A stretch of 64,000 bases of DNA from Streptomyces sp. NRRL F-5122 (lineage in GTDB: Bacteria; Actinomycetota; Actinomycetes; Streptomycetales; Streptomycetaceae): NCBI RefSeq assembly GCF_001507435.1, contig NZ_LMWH01000081.1:121874-185873 (forward strand). The letters run 5' to 3'. A program made the position numbers and the translations under genes. Each line of letters starts with the position of its first letter. Within the stretch, counting starts at the first letter, position 1. Of this stretch, positions 28,744 to 37,159 are shown one piece after another. The notes beneath the pieces are model-generated. The model did no database searches, was not told the origin of the DNA, and saw nothing but the letters and a program-made list of their open reading frames with translations.

Positions 28744-29523
28744 ATGGATTCAGTGCGTGCCGTCCTCATCGACATCGACGGGGTCCTCACCGTCTCCTGG
28801 CAGCCCCTGCCCGGCACGGTCGACGCCCTGCACGAGATCCGTGACTCCGGTCTCGCCGTCGCCCTGCTCACCAACACGACCTCCCGCACCCGCGCATCGA
28901 TCGCCGGGACCCTCTCCGCGGTGGGCTTTCCCGTCGCGGCCGAGGACATCCTGACCGCACCCGCCGTCACGGCCGCGTATCTCGCGGACCGTCTGCCGGG
29001 CGCACGGTGCTCGCTGCTCAACAGCGGCGACATCCGCGAGGATCTCACCGGCGTCTGCTTCGTCGACGACGCGGACACGGTCCCGGACGTCGTGATTCTC
29101 GGAGGTGCCGGCCCGGAGTTCGACTACCCGGCACTCAACCGGGCCTTCGGCCACCTGCAAAGAGGCGCGCGGCTGGTCGCCATGCACCGTAACCTGTACT
29201 GGCGCACCGACCAAGGTCTGCAACTCGACTCGGGGGCGTTCCTGCTGGGGCTGGAGAAGGCCGCACACACCGAGGCCGTCGTCACCGGCAAGCCGTCGCC
29301 CGCGTTCTTCGAGGCGGCTCTCGCCCATCTCGGGGTCGGCGCGGATCAGGCGCTCATGATCGGCGACGACATCGAGTCCGACGTGCTCGCGGCCCAGCGA
29401 GCCGGGATCACCGGGGCCCTGGTCAGGACCGGCAAGTATCTGCCCGAGACGCACCGGGCGGCGAGCGGTGCGCCCGATCACGTCCTCGACTCCTTCGCCG
29501 ACCTTCCCGCCCTGCTCCGGTAG
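28744..29523 (+). CDS. HAD-superfamily phosphatase (NagD/LHPP-like)
   Basis: A 259-residue haloacid-dehalogenase-type hydrolase. Motif I is VLIDIDGVLTVSW (Asp nucleophile, residues about 9-11), motif II ALLTNTTSRTR, motif III GKPSPAFFEAAL and motif IV MIGDDIESDVLAAQRAGI. Class-IIA cap features put it near NagD and LHPP, which dephosphorylate small phosphates. The ATG is at 28744, 127 bp from the divergent cobK. The substrate is unknown. Confidence 0.9.
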   Translation: MDSVRAVLIDIDGVLTVSWQPLPGTVDALHEIRDSGLAVALLTNTTSRTRASIAGTLSAVGFPVAAEDILTAPAVTAAYLADRLPGARCSLLNSGDIREDLTGVCFVDDADTVPDVVILGGAGPEFDYPALNRAFGHLQRGARLVAMHRNLYWRTDQGLQLDSGAFLLGLEKAAHTEAVVTGKPSPAFFEAALAHLGVGADQALMIGDDIESDVLAAQRAGITGALVRTGKYLPETHRAASGAPDHVLDSFADLPALLR

Positions 29524-29550
29524 TCGGGCGGACACCGGTGTGACGCGGGC

Positions 29551-30324
29551 TCAGCGCAGCAGCAGCTGGACGCCGCCCACGACCGTCGCCGCGATCACCA
29601 GTTGCTCGAACAGCCGCTGATTGATCCGGTTGACCGCCCATTTCCCGAGGAACGCGCCCGGCACCACGAACAGCGCGAGCGCCGCGTCAAGCAGCAGTGA
29701 GCGGCCGTCGATCAGCCCGAGACCCGCGCTGAAGGGCACCTTGGAGACGTTGACGATCAGGAAGAAGAAGGCCGAGGTGCCGAGGAAGCCGAGCTTGCGG
29801 AATCCGGCCGAAAGGAGATACATCGACATCACCGGGCCGCCCGCGTTCGCCACCATCGTGGTGAAGCCCCCGAGGACGCCGTAGGAACGTGCCTTGGCAC
29901 GGCCGGCCCGTGTGGTCACCGAGTCCGGTTCCACGTCCTGGTCGGCGCGTCGGCGCCGCCACACGGTCACCGCCGCCATCAGCAGCAGGATCGCACCGAT
30001 CGACGTCCGTACGACCGCGTCGTCGGCCCACACCAGGAACAGCGTGCCGAGCACGACGCCCGCGGCGACCGCCGGGAACAGCCGCCACAGGGTCGGCCAG
30101 TGGGCGTGCCGACGATAGGTCAGGACGGCGAGGACGTCGCCGACGATCAGGACGGGCAGCAGCACGCCGGTGGAGGCGCGGGCGGGCAGGACGGCGGCGA
30201 AGATGGCCAGGCTGACGGTGTTGGCGCCGCTCACGGCGGTCTTGGAGAAGCCGACGAGCAGCGCGGCGAAGGCCAGCGCGGCGAACCCCCACAGGGATAT
30301 GTCCCAGAGCGTCATCGTGTTCAT
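29551..30324 (-). CDS. TauE/SafE-family membrane permease
   Basis: A 257-residue membrane protein with about eight helices and the TauE/SafE pattern: LLVGFSKTAVSGANTVSLAI at the N-terminus and GVLGGFTTMVANAGGPVMSM as the repeat at the start of the second half. Family members export sulfite, sulfoacetate or other organosulfur anions. The ATG at 30324 (MNTMTLW) is preferred over an upstream GTG in the same frame; neither has a strong ribosome site. The gene is convergent with the HAD gene. Confidence 0.87.
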   Translation of the reverse strand: MNTMTLWDISLWGFAALAFAALLVGFSKTAVSGANTVSLAIFAAVLPARASTGVLLPVLIVGDVLAVLTYRRHAHWPTLWRLFPAVAAGVVLGTLFLVWADDAVVRTSIGAILLLMAAVTVWRRRRADQDVEPDSVTTRAGRAKARSYGVLGGFTTMVANAGGPVMSMYLLSAGFRKLGFLGTSAFFFLIVNVSKVPFSAGLGLIDGRSLLLDAALALFVVPGAFLGKWAVNRINQRLFEQLVIAATVVGGVQLLLR

Positions 30325-30518
30325 GCGGTGACCGATGCTATGCCCACGCATCTCGCCGCGTCAGGGGTGTCTCGCCTGGTGATCCGCGACGATCCGGGTC
30401 CTGTGTTCCCGCACGCCCGGGGTCCGTTGGCGCCTCGCGAGGGTCTGTCGTCCACCGGGGCCGATCGGTGCGGATGTGGACACGCACCCCTCGCCACTCT
30501 CAACGTATAGCGCACCGG

Positions 30519-30537
30519 GGGGCTTGCGGCAAGGCCC
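30519..30537 (+). promoter_or_regulatory. Rifamycin-associated element (RAE) upstream of helR
   Basis: GGGGCTTGCGGCAAGGCCC, a 19-bp imperfect inverted repeat. As I recall, it matches the published rifamycin-associated element found upstream of rifamycin-inactivation genes and helR in actinomycetes. A possible -10 (CACAAT) follows at 30550-30555, so the element would overlap the -35 zone. A partial copy, AACTTGCGGAAA, lies at 30571-30582. Confidence 0.85.
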
Positions 30538-30597
30538 GGTTCGTGCCGCACAATCGCACACCGACGCCGGAACTTGCGGAAATGGGAGATTCACGAA

Positions 30598-30744
30598 GTG
30601 CATTTGCTTTTGTCGGTTCATGGGGCGTGCCGTGACGTTGTGCCGGTGGGATGCCGCGTACTGCCGTCGCGGGCGCTCGGCGCGGGGCCGCACGTGTGTG
30701 CGGCCCCGGACTCGGCGGACGCGAACCCGGATCGGAGCTGCTGA
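30598..30744 (+). CDS. Possible 48-codon leader ORF coupled to helR
   Basis: A GTG at 30598, eight bases after GGGAGA, opens a frame that runs to TGA at 30742-30744, one base before the helR ATG. The peptide starts VHLLLSVHGACRDVVPVGC and spans a strong hairpin (30684-30707). Its position suggests translational coupling or attenuation; whether it is translated is not shown. Confidence 0.4.
   Translation: MHLLLSVHGACRDVVPVGCRVLPSRALGAGPHVCAAPDSADANPDRSC
30684..30707 (+). promoter_or_regulatory. Hairpin in the helR 5' leader
   Basis: GGGGCCGCAC-GTGT-GTGCGGCCCC is a perfect 10-bp stem with a 4-base loop, 38 bp before the helR ATG. No T run follows. It could be an attenuator or a translation-blocking structure. 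Confidence 0.55.
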
Positions 30745-30745
30745 C

Positions 30746-32893
30746 ATGAACTTCCTGACCACCAGCGCGTTCGACCTGCCCGACAACCTCTCCGCCAAGG
30801 CCGACCCGTTGCTGATCGCCGATGACGAGCGGCACTTCGCGGCGATCGCCGACACTCTGGAGCAGACGATCGCCGAACTGTCCGACCGCCTCGACGCCGC
30901 ACTCAAGTCGCCCGGTGGCATCGGGCGGCAGGCTATGGACCGGGACGCGGAGGTCCACCGGCTGACCGCCCGTCTGCGCGCCCTGCGTCGCTTCGGCCTG
31001 GATCTGTGCCTCGGCCACATGGTGGACGCGGACAGCCCCGAGCCCCTGTACATCGGGCGACTGGGCCTGACGGACAGTACGGGGCGCCGCCTGCTGATCG
31101 ACTGGCGCTCGCCGGCGGCCGAGCCGTTCTTCGCGGCGACCCACGCCCATCCGATGGGTCTGGTGAGCCGCCGCAGGTACCGCTGGACCCGCGGACGGAT
31201 CAGCGACTACTGGGACGAGGTGTTCACCGCCGACGGACTGGCGCGGCGCGCCGCTCTGGACGACCAGTCCGCCTTCATCGCCGAGCTGGGCGGCAGCCGC
31301 TCGGACCGGATGCGGGACGTGCTCGCCACCATCCAGGCCGACCAGGACGCCGTCATCCGGGCGGCCTCTCCCGGCGCCCTCGTCGTCGACGGCGGTCCCG
31401 GCACGGGAAAGACCGTGGTCGCGCTGCACCGCTCCGCCTACCTCCTCTACTCCGACCCCCGCATCGACCACCGTCGGGGCGGCGTGCTGTTCGTCGGCCC
31501 GCACCAGCCGTACCTGGCCTACGTCTCCGACGTCCTGCCGAGCCTCGGAGAGGACGGGGTGCGGACCTGCACCCTGCGGGACCTGGTCGCGGAGGGGGCC
31601 GGAGCGGCGTTCGAGACCGACCCGGCCGTCGCCCGGCTGAAGTCCTCCGCGAGCATGGTGAAGGCCGTCGAGACGGCCGTGCGGTTCTACGAGTCGCCGC
31701 CCACCGCCGCAATGTCGGTGACCACTCCCTGGGCCGACGTTCGGCTGACTGCGGACGACTGGGCCGAGGCGTTCGAGGCACCCGACCCCGGTACCCCGCA
31801 CAACGAGGCGCGCGACCAGATCTGGGAGGCCCTGCTCACGACGCTCAGGGACAAGCACGACGACGACATCTCGCCCGATCTGTTCCGAAGGGCGCTGCAA
31901 CGTGACGAGGAGCTGGTCGGGACCCTCAACCGCGCCTGGCCGCTGCTCGAAGCCGCCGACCTCGTGGGAGACCTGTGGTCGGTACCCGCCTATCTGCGGT
32001 TGTGCGCTCCCTGGCTGAACCCCGACGACGTCCGCAGGCTGCAGCGCAGGGACCCCCAGGCCTGGACGGTGTCGGACCTGCCGCTTCTGGACGCCGCCCG
32101 GCAGCGCCTCGGCGACCCGGAGTCGTCGAGACGCAGGCGCCGGCACAAGGCGTCAGTCGCCGCCGAACGCGAGCGCATGGCCGCGGTCATCGACAACGTG
32201 CTCGCGGCCGACCAGGACGGCGAGGGAGCGGTGACGATGCTGCGCGGACGGGATCTGCAGGACAGTCTGATCGACGAGGCCGCGCTGCCCGGCACCGCGC
32301 AGGAACCGCTGGCCGGCCCGTTCGCGCACATCGTCGTGGACGAGGCCCAGGAACTGACCGACGCGGAGTGGCAGATGCTGCTGCTGCGCTGCCCTTCCCG
32401 GAGCTTCACCATCGTCGGGGACCGGGCCCAGGCACGGCACGGGTTCACCGAGTCGTGGCGTGAGCGGCTCGAGCGGATCGGGCTCGGCCGGATCGATGTG
32501 GCGTCCCTGACCATCAACTACCGCACGCCGAAGGAGGTCATGGCGGAGGCCGAGCCGGCCGTACGGACCGTGCTCCCGGATGCCAATGTGCCGACGTCCG
32601 TCCGCAGCACCGGAGTTCCCGTCGTCCACGGCCGCGTCGCGAACCGGGACTCGATCCTCGCCGGCTGGCTCGACGGGCATGCCGACGGGGTCGCCTGTGT
32701 CATCGGCGATCCCACGTTCCGGGCGACACCACGCGTGCGGTCGCTGACCGCGGAGTTGTCGAAGGGGCTCGAGTTCGACCTGGTCGTCCTCGTCGACCCG
32801 GAGGCCTTCGGGACGGGTGTCGAGGGGGCGGTCGACCGCTATGTCGCGATGACCCGGGCGACCCAGCAGCTCGTCGTTCTCACGAGCTCCTGA
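30746..32893 (+). CDS. helR: HelR-type HelD helicase, RNA polymerase-displacing rifamycin resistance protein
   Basis: A 715-residue UvrD/Rep-like superfamily-1 ATPase of the HelD type. A charged N-terminal coiled coil (about 25-90) precedes Walker A VDGGPGTGKTVVALHRSAYL (about 212-231), Walker B HIVVDEAQELTD (about 528), IVGDRAQARHG, the NYRTPKEVM motif and the C-terminal SKGLEFDLVVLVDPE and MTRATQQLVVL. HelD proteins pry stalled RNA polymerase off DNA; the HelR branch is reported to rescue polymerase from rifampicin. The perfect rifamycin-associated element upstream supports this assignment. Start ATG 30746 is chosen by the HelD-like opening and GGAG; the in-frame ATG at 30620 would add a basic tail. 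Confidence 0.92.
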   Translation: MNFLTTSAFDLPDNLSAKADPLLIADDERHFAAIADTLEQTIAELSDRLDAALKSPGGIGRQAMDRDAEVHRLTARLRALRRFGLDLCLGHMVDADSPEPLYIGRLGLTDSTGRRLLIDWRSPAAEPFFAATHAHPMGLVSRRRYRWTRGRISDYWDEVFTADGLARRAALDDQSAFIAELGGSRSDRMRDVLATIQADQDAVIRAASPGALVVDGGPGTGKTVVALHRSAYLLYSDPRIDHRRGGVLFVGPHQPYLAYVSDVLPSLGEDGVRTCTLRDLVAEGAGAAFETDPAVARLKSSASMVKAVETAVRFYESPPTAAMSVTTPWADVRLTADDWAEAFEAPDPGTPHNEARDQIWEALLTTLRDKHDDDISPDLFRRALQRDEELVGTLNRAWPLLEAADLVGDLWSVPAYLRLCAPWLNPDDVRRLQRRDPQAWTVSDLPLLDAARQRLGDPESSRRRRRHKASVAAERERMAAVIDNVLAADQDGEGAVTMLRGRDLQDSLIDEAALPGTAQEPLAGPFAHIVVDEAQELTDAEWQMLLLRCPSRSFTIVGDRAQARHGFTESWRERLERIGLGRIDVASLTINYRTPKEVMAEAEPAVRTVLPDANVPTSVRSTGVPVVHGRVANRDSILAGWLDGHADGVACVIGDPTFRATPRVRSLTAELSKGLEFDLVVLVDPEAFGTGVEGAVDRYVAMTRATQQLVVLTSS

Positions 32894-32937
32894 CGCCGGC
32901 CGGGCGGTTTCGGCGACCGCCCTCGTCCTCGGCTGCC

Positions 32938-32982
32938 AGGGCCTGTCGTCCGGATCCCGGCATGATCCGGACGACAGGTCCT
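32938..32982. terminator. Bidirectional terminator between helR and thiolase
   Basis: Nineteen-base arms (AGGGCCTGTCGTCCGGATC and its complement, one G-T pair) surround a 7-base loop. The right arm overlaps the thiolase stop codon. It serves both convergent genes. Confidence 0.85.
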
Positions 32983-34168
32983 AAGCGCGCTCGACGAGCA
33001 CCGTGCTGCCCTGGCCGACGCCCACGCACATGGTGGCGAGGCCGCGGCCGGCACCGGTGCGCCGCATGCGGTGCAGCAGGGTGGTCAGGATGCGGGCGCC
33101 CGAGCAGCCGAGCGGGTGGCCGAGGGCGATGGCGCCGCCGGTGGGGTTGACCAGGTCCGGGTCGATCCCGAGGCGGTCCACGCAGGCGAGGGCCTGGGCG
33201 GCGAACGCCTCGTTGAACTCGGCCTCCTGGATGTCGCCGATCGTCCAGCCGACGCGTGCGAGCGCCTTCTCGGTCGCCGGGACGGGGCCGATGCCCATGA
33301 CGTCCGGGTGGACACCGGCCGAGGCCCCCGCGACATAGCGGCCGAGGGACTGCAGGCCCAGCTCGTTCAAAGCCTCCTCGCTGACCAGGAGGAGCGCCGC
33401 CGCACCGTCGTTCATGGGTGAGGCGTTGCCCGCCGTGACGGTGCCGCCCTCGCGGAACACCGGCTTGAGACGGGCGAGTTTCTCGTACGACGTGTCCTCG
33501 CGCACACCTTCGTCGGCCGTGACGGTGACACCGTCCGCCCTGGTGACGGGAAGCAGCTCGGCGTCGAAGCATCCGTTCTTGCGGGCGTCGGCCGCCCGCC
33601 GGTGGCTGCGCAGGGCGAAGTCGTCCTGGCGCTCGCGGGTGATGCCGTACCGCTCGGCGACCTCTTCGGCGGTCTCGCCCATGGACAGCAGACCGTGGAG
33701 GTCCTTCATCGCCGGGTTGACCAGCCGCCAGCCGAGGCGGGTGTCCACGGTCTCCATGCGGTGGGGCAGGGCCTCGTCGGGGCGGGGCAGCACGAACGGG
33801 GCGCGGCTCATGGACTCCGAGCCGCCCGCGAGCACGATGTCGGCCTCACCGGCGGCGACGGTGCGGGCGGCCGTGGTGACCGCCTCCAGGCCGGAGGCGC
33901 ACAGCCGGTTGACCGTCGCGCCCGGCACGGACTCGGGCAGGCCGGCGAGGAGGGCGGCCATGCGGGCCACGTTGCGGTTGTCCTCGCCCGCCTGGTTGGC
34001 GGCGCCCCAGTAGACGTCGTCGATGCGCGCCGGGTCCAGGGCGGGCACGTCGGCCATCAGACCGCGGATCACGGTCGCCGCGAGGTCGTCGGGCCGCACG
34101 GAGGACAGAGCGCCACGCAGTCTGCCGATGGGAGTGCGGCGGGCTGCCGCGAAGTGGACGGTACGCAC
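32981..34168 (-). CDS. Acetyl-CoA C-acyltransferase (thiolase)
   Basis: A 395-residue thiolase. The acyl-carrying Cys90 is in [12 protein letters not shown], the active-site His is in [25 protein letters not shown], and the C-terminal Cys is in [11 protein letters not shown]. The sequence resembles beta-ketoadipyl-CoA and 3-ketoacyl-CoA thiolases (PcaF/FadA), which release acetyl-CoA from a 3-oxoacyl-CoA; the true substrate is open since no partner gene is adjacent. The GTG at 34168 follows AGGAG; the longer ATG reading starts upstream of that ribosome site and is rejected. A palindrome lies over its probable start of transcription. Confidence 0.93.
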   Translation of the reverse strand: MRTVHFAAARRTPIGRLRGALSSVRPDDLAATVIRGLMADVPALDPARIDDVYWGAANQAGEDNRNVARMAALLAGLPESVPGATVNRLCASGLEAVTTAARTVAAGEADIVLAGGSESMSRAPFVLPRPDEALPHRMETVDTRLGWRLVNPAMKDLHGLLSMGETAEEVAERYGITRERQDDFALRSHRRAADARKNGCFDAELLPVTRADGVTVTADEGVREDTSYEKLARLKPVFREGGTVTAGNASPMNDGAAALLLVSEEALNELGLQSLGRYVAGASAGVHPDVMGIGPVPATEKALARVGWTIGDIQEAEFNEAFAAQALACVDRLGIDPDLVNPTGGAIALGHPLGCSGARILTTLLHRMRRTGAGRGLATMCVGVGQGSTVLVERA

Positions 34169-34197
34169 GACGGGACTCCTGAGCACCCTCGACGAGT

Positions 34198-34214
34198 AAT
34201 TAGCACTGCTAGTT
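34198..34214 (-). promoter_or_regulatory. Operator-like palindrome at the thiolase promoter
   Basis: AATTAGCACTGCTAGTT contains the perfect palindrome TAGCA-C-TGCTA (34201-34211). On the minus strand TATAGT (34223-34218), a possible -10, ends just upstream, so the palindrome would cover the transcription start. This is typical of TetR-family repression of fatty-acid genes (inference). Confidence 0.55.
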
Positions 34215-34290
34215 TTTGACTATAGAACGCCGGGCCGCCACTGGGAAGAACCACCTCTTCGGTATCCCCGGATCGCCCGCCTCCCGCCGG

Positions 34291-34315
34291 GTTTCACCCC
34301 CTGCCTCTCGGGCAC
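34291..34315 (+). promoter_or_regulatory. Sigma-B-like stress promoter of whiB-dps
   Basis: GTTT (34291-34294), 15 bases, GGGCAC (34310-34315) is one base off the Streptomyces sigma-B consensus GNNTN14-16GGGTAY. It ends 10 bases before the whiB ATG, giving an almost leaderless message. Confidence 0.45.
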
Positions 34316-34325
34316 CCGGGCGCCC

Positions 34326-34583
34326 ATGGAGTGGTTGCGGCACGCGGCATGCGTGGAGGAGGACCCCGACTTGTTCTTCCCGGTCGGCACGACGGGACCG
34401 GCTCTGGTGGAGGCCGCCGCCGCGAAGCGTGTGTGCCGACGCTGTCCGGTCGCTGCCGACTGCCTCGAGTGGGCACTGGACACCGGGCAGACGGCGGGCG
34501 TCTGGGGAGGCACCGACGAGAGGGAACGCGCCGCACTGCTCCGGTCCAGAAAGCGGCGCATGACAAGGAGAAGCGCACGATGA
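34326..34583 (+). CDS. WhiB-family iron-sulfur transcription factor
   Basis: An 85-residue Wbl protein. The four iron-sulfur cysteines are Cys9, Cys37, Cys40 and Cys46 (VCRRCPVAADC, CX2CX5C), followed by the GVWGG turn at about 64-68 and a basic tail RSRKRRMTRRSAR that would contact DNA. Wbl proteins bind the principal sigma factor region 4 and respond to redox signals. Its stop overlaps the dps start (ATGA), tying it to an iron-storage and DNA-protection gene. Confidence 0.95.
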   Translation: MEWLRHAACVEEDPDLFFPVGTTGPALVEAAAAKRVCRRCPVAADCLEWALDTGQTAGVWGGTDERERAALLRSRKRRMTRRSAR

Positions 34584-35062
34584 CCGTGGTGCACAGCACC
34601 CTTCCCGAGCCCGCACGTGCCATCACCGGGGAAGCCCTGCAGGAAACGCTGGTCGACCTGGTCGGGCTCTCCCTCATGGCGAAGCAGGCCCACTGGAACA
34701 TCGTCGGACCGAGGTTCCGTTCGATCCACCTCCAACTCGACGAGGTGGTGGCCACGGCACGCTCCTACTCCGACACCGTGGCCGAACGCGCGGCCGCGCT
34801 CGGCGTCCCGCCAGACGGCAGGCCGGAGACCATCGGCTCCGCCTACGGCCTCCCGGACGCGAAGGAGGGCTGGCTGCGCGACACCGACGTCGTCCGGTTG
34901 ATGGTCGAGTCGCTCGGGACGGCGATCGGGCGTCTGCGCGCCAGGATCGACGCGACCGCGGAACCCGACCCGGTCACCCAGGACCTGCTGATCGGGCTCA
35001 CCGCGGAGCTGGAGAAGCAGCGCTGGATGTTCGAGGCGGAGAACTGGCCGCGGGAGGACTGA
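34580..35062 (+). CDS. dps: Dps-family DNA-binding ferritin-like protein
   Basis: A 160-residue four-helix Dps protein. The ferroxidase residues lie in MAKQAHWNIVGPRFRSIHLQLDEV (both His and the Asp/Glu), the core of all Dps proteins, which oxidise Fe2+ with H2O2 and pack DNA under stress. The gene overlaps whiB by four bases. Its tail is short compared with DpsA and DpsC of Streptomyces, so DNA binding may differ. Confidence 0.94.
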   Translation: MTVVHSTLPEPARAITGEALQETLVDLVGLSLMAKQAHWNIVGPRFRSIHLQLDEVVATARSYSDTVAERAAALGVPPDGRPETIGSAYGLPDAKEGWLRDTDVVRLMVESLGTAIGRLRARIDATAEPDPVTQDLLIGLTAELEKQRWMFEAENWPRED

Positions 35063-35137
35063 GCGGACGGGCACACATACGGACACGAGCACGTACGGAG
35101 CGGAGGGCGACCCGCGAGGGCGAGAGGAGAGTTCACG

Positions 35138-35407
35138 ATGGCCGACGCCCTGGAGACGGACGCACTGTGGGACGAGTTCCAGCAGGTGGTGAACATGACG
35201 TCCCAGGAACTCGCGGCCTGGCTGCGGGTCCAGGACGCCGACGATGACACGGGATCCCCCGGCAGGGCGGACGGCCCCCGCGTCGTCGCCATCCTGCAGA
35301 AGCGGCGTATGGACCTCACCGACGACGACATCCGGGTCATGCGCGAGGTGGTGGAGAAGGTGACGCTCGAGCAGGACCGCCGGAGGGGTCGGCGATCGTC
35401 GCGGTGA
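35138..35407 (+). CDS. DUF3140 family protein
   Basis: An 89-residue protein with the DUF3140 signature LWDEFQQVVNMTSQELAAWL at residues about 9-28 and QKRRMDLTDDDIRVMREVVEKV in the second half. Members are small, helical and of unknown function, often near stress genes. The ATG at 35138 follows CGAGAGGAGAG. It is 75 bp past dps and may belong to the same transcription unit. Confidence 0.85.
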   Translation: MADALETDALWDEFQQVVNMTSQELAAWLRVQDADDDTGSPGRADGPRVVAILQKRRMDLTDDDIRVMREVVEKVTLEQDRRRGRRSSR

Positions 35408-35683
35408 AGGCGGCCGTGCCCACCGGGACAGCGGTCCGGGAGCGCCGGTTCAGCCCGTCGCGGACACCGAATCCGGCGCCACGGACCGGGCGTTGATGGG
35501 TGCCGCGCCGTCAGGAAGGCGGTCCGGGCCGTCCCGGGCACGCCGCACGAGCGACTCGGGCCGGTGGGACCGGCCGGCACGGGCGGCGCCACGCCGCAAG
35601 GCTCCGACCGGCCGCCACGGTATCCGGTGGCGGCCCTTGTGTATGGCACATCCGGCGGCTCGGGTTAGTCTTGCCGCCGTACC

Positions 35684-35760
35684 GGACACGGGGTGCCCCA
35701 TCTGCGGGCTGAGATCACACCCGTTGAACCTGAACCAGTTCGTACTGGCGGAGGGATGTC
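35684..35760 (+). ncRNA. TPP (thiamin pyrophosphate) riboswitch
   Basis: The conserved aptamer is clear: GGGGTGCC, then GGCTGAGATCACACCCGTTG, then GAACCTGAACCAG, a short hairpin and CTGGCGGAGGGATGTC, with GACA at the start pairing to TGTC at the end. The ribosome site GGAGGG of the permease gene lies inside the 3' strand, so TPP binding would hide it and block translation. Confidence 0.95.
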
Positions 35761-35764
35761 TTTC

Positions 35765-37159
35765 ATGCCATTGGCGCATGTCTCCGGCGGGTTGCCCGCC
35801 GACGGCCGGCGGACCGTCTTCGACGGACGGATGCCCACCGCTCCCGGGGATCTCAGGGTCGAGGGACACGGCATCGAACCGGTCCCCGAGAGCAACCGCT
35901 ACGGCGGCGCGGGCCGGCTGTTCACGGTGTGGTTCGCCCCCAATCTGACCATGACCGGTGTCTTCACGGGCACCATCGGCATCACGCTCGGCCTCGGCTT
36001 CGGCACGGCGCTCGTCGCCGTGGTGCTGGGCACGGTACTGGGCGCCGTCCCCACGGCCTACCTCGGCACCTGGGGAAGCCGCACCGGCGCGGGCCAGCTC
36101 CCGCTCGCCCGGCTCGCGTTCGGACGCGCGGTGGTGCTGCCCGGAGCCCTGCAATGGCTGTCCTCGATCGCCTGGGACGCACTGATCGGCCTGTTCGGCG
36201 GGGACGCGCTCGCACGCCTGTGCGGCTGGCCGTTCTGGCTCGGGGTGCTGGTCATGATGCTGGGGCAGGGTGCGCTCGGGGTGCTCGGTTACGAGGCGAT
36301 CCACCGTCTCCAGATCGTCATGACCTTCGTCCTCGCGGCCGCCTTCGCGCTGATCGCCGTACGGATGCCGGCCGGCGTCCATCCTGCCCTGACGGGCAGC
36401 GCACACGGCGCGGACCGGGCGGGCGCGTTCGTACTGACCAGCACGATCGCCCTGAGCCTGACCTTGTCCTGGGCCCCGTACGCCAGCGACTTCAGCCGCT
36501 ATCTGCCGAGCACCACGTCCCGGACCCGGATGTTCTGGTACACACTGCTCGGTCTGGTGGTGTCCTTCCTGGCCGTGCAGGTCCTCGGCCTGTGGGGTGC
36601 CTCGGCGCTCACCGACCAGACGGCCGCCGGGGTGGACCAGTTGCTCGGCGGCGGAGCGCCGGGCGCGTTCGGGCTGCTGGCGGTGGCGCTGGCGGCCCTG
36701 TGCAGCAACGCCATGAACGACTACAGCGGCTCGCTGGCGCTGCAGACCATCGGCCTGCGCACACCGCGCCCGGTGGCGGCCGCCCTCGCCGCCGCTCTCG
36801 GATTCCCGCTGGTGCTGTGGATGCACGCGGCCGACACCACCGCCCGCTTCCAGAACGTGCTGCTGTTCGTCGGCTACTGGATCCCCGGATTCGTGGCGAT
36901 CGTGGTCGTCGACTGGCTCGTACGGCGCGGCCGGGTGGCCGATCTCGCCGCCGAGACGGCCCGGCCGCGGTCGGTGTGGCCACCGCTGCTCGCCTTCGCC
37001 GCCGCCTTCGCCGCAGCGGTGCCCTTCATGGACACGGGCCTGTACGTGGGTCCGGTGGCCCGTGCGCTGCACGGCGCCGACGTCTCGTACTACGTGGCGT
37101 TCCTGGTGGCCCTCGCGGTGTACGCCCCGCTGCGCGTCCGAGAGGAGGGCCGCGCATGA
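35765..37159 (+). CDS. cytX: NCS1-family permease, probable hydroxymethylpyrimidine transporter
   Basis: A 464-residue purine/cytosine-permease-family transporter with about 12 helices; the NCS1 motif [20 protein letters not shown] and the [14 protein letters not shown] motif are present. Because it is controlled by a TPP riboswitch and overlaps thiD, it most likely imports the thiamin precursor hydroxymethylpyrimidine (CytX role, inference). The start is ATG 35765: the riboswitch ribosome site GGAGGG ends at 35755, nine bases before it, while the ATG at 35756 directly abuts that site. The stop overlaps thiD (ATGA). Confidence 0.85.
   Translation: MPLAHVSGGLPADGRRTVFDGRMPTAPGDLRVEGHGIEPVPESNRYGGAGRLFTVWFAPNLTMTGVFTGTIGITLGLGFGTALVAVVLGTVLGAVPTAYLGTWGSRTGAGQLPLARLAFGRAVVLPGALQWLSSIAWDALIGLFGGDALARLCGWPFWLGVLVMMLGQGALGVLGYEAIHRLQIVMTFVLAAAFALIAVRMPAGVHPALTGSAHGADRAGAFVLTSTIALSLTLSWAPYASDFSRYLPSTTSRTRMFWYTLLGLVVSFLAVQVLGLWGASALTDQTAAGVDQLLGGGAPGAFGLLAVALAALCSNAMNDYSGSLALQTIGLRTPRPVAAALAAALGFPLVLWMHAADTTARFQNVLLFVGYWIPGFVAIVVVDWLVRRGRVADLAAETARPRSVWPPLLAFAAAFAAAVPFMDTGLYVGPVARALHGADVSYYVAFLVALAVYAPLRVREEGRA

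Noticed and set aside
30620..30745. In-frame ATG extension of helR by 42 residues
   Set aside because: The extension is Arg-rich, spans a hairpin and is unlike HelD N-termini; GGAG lies before the later ATG.
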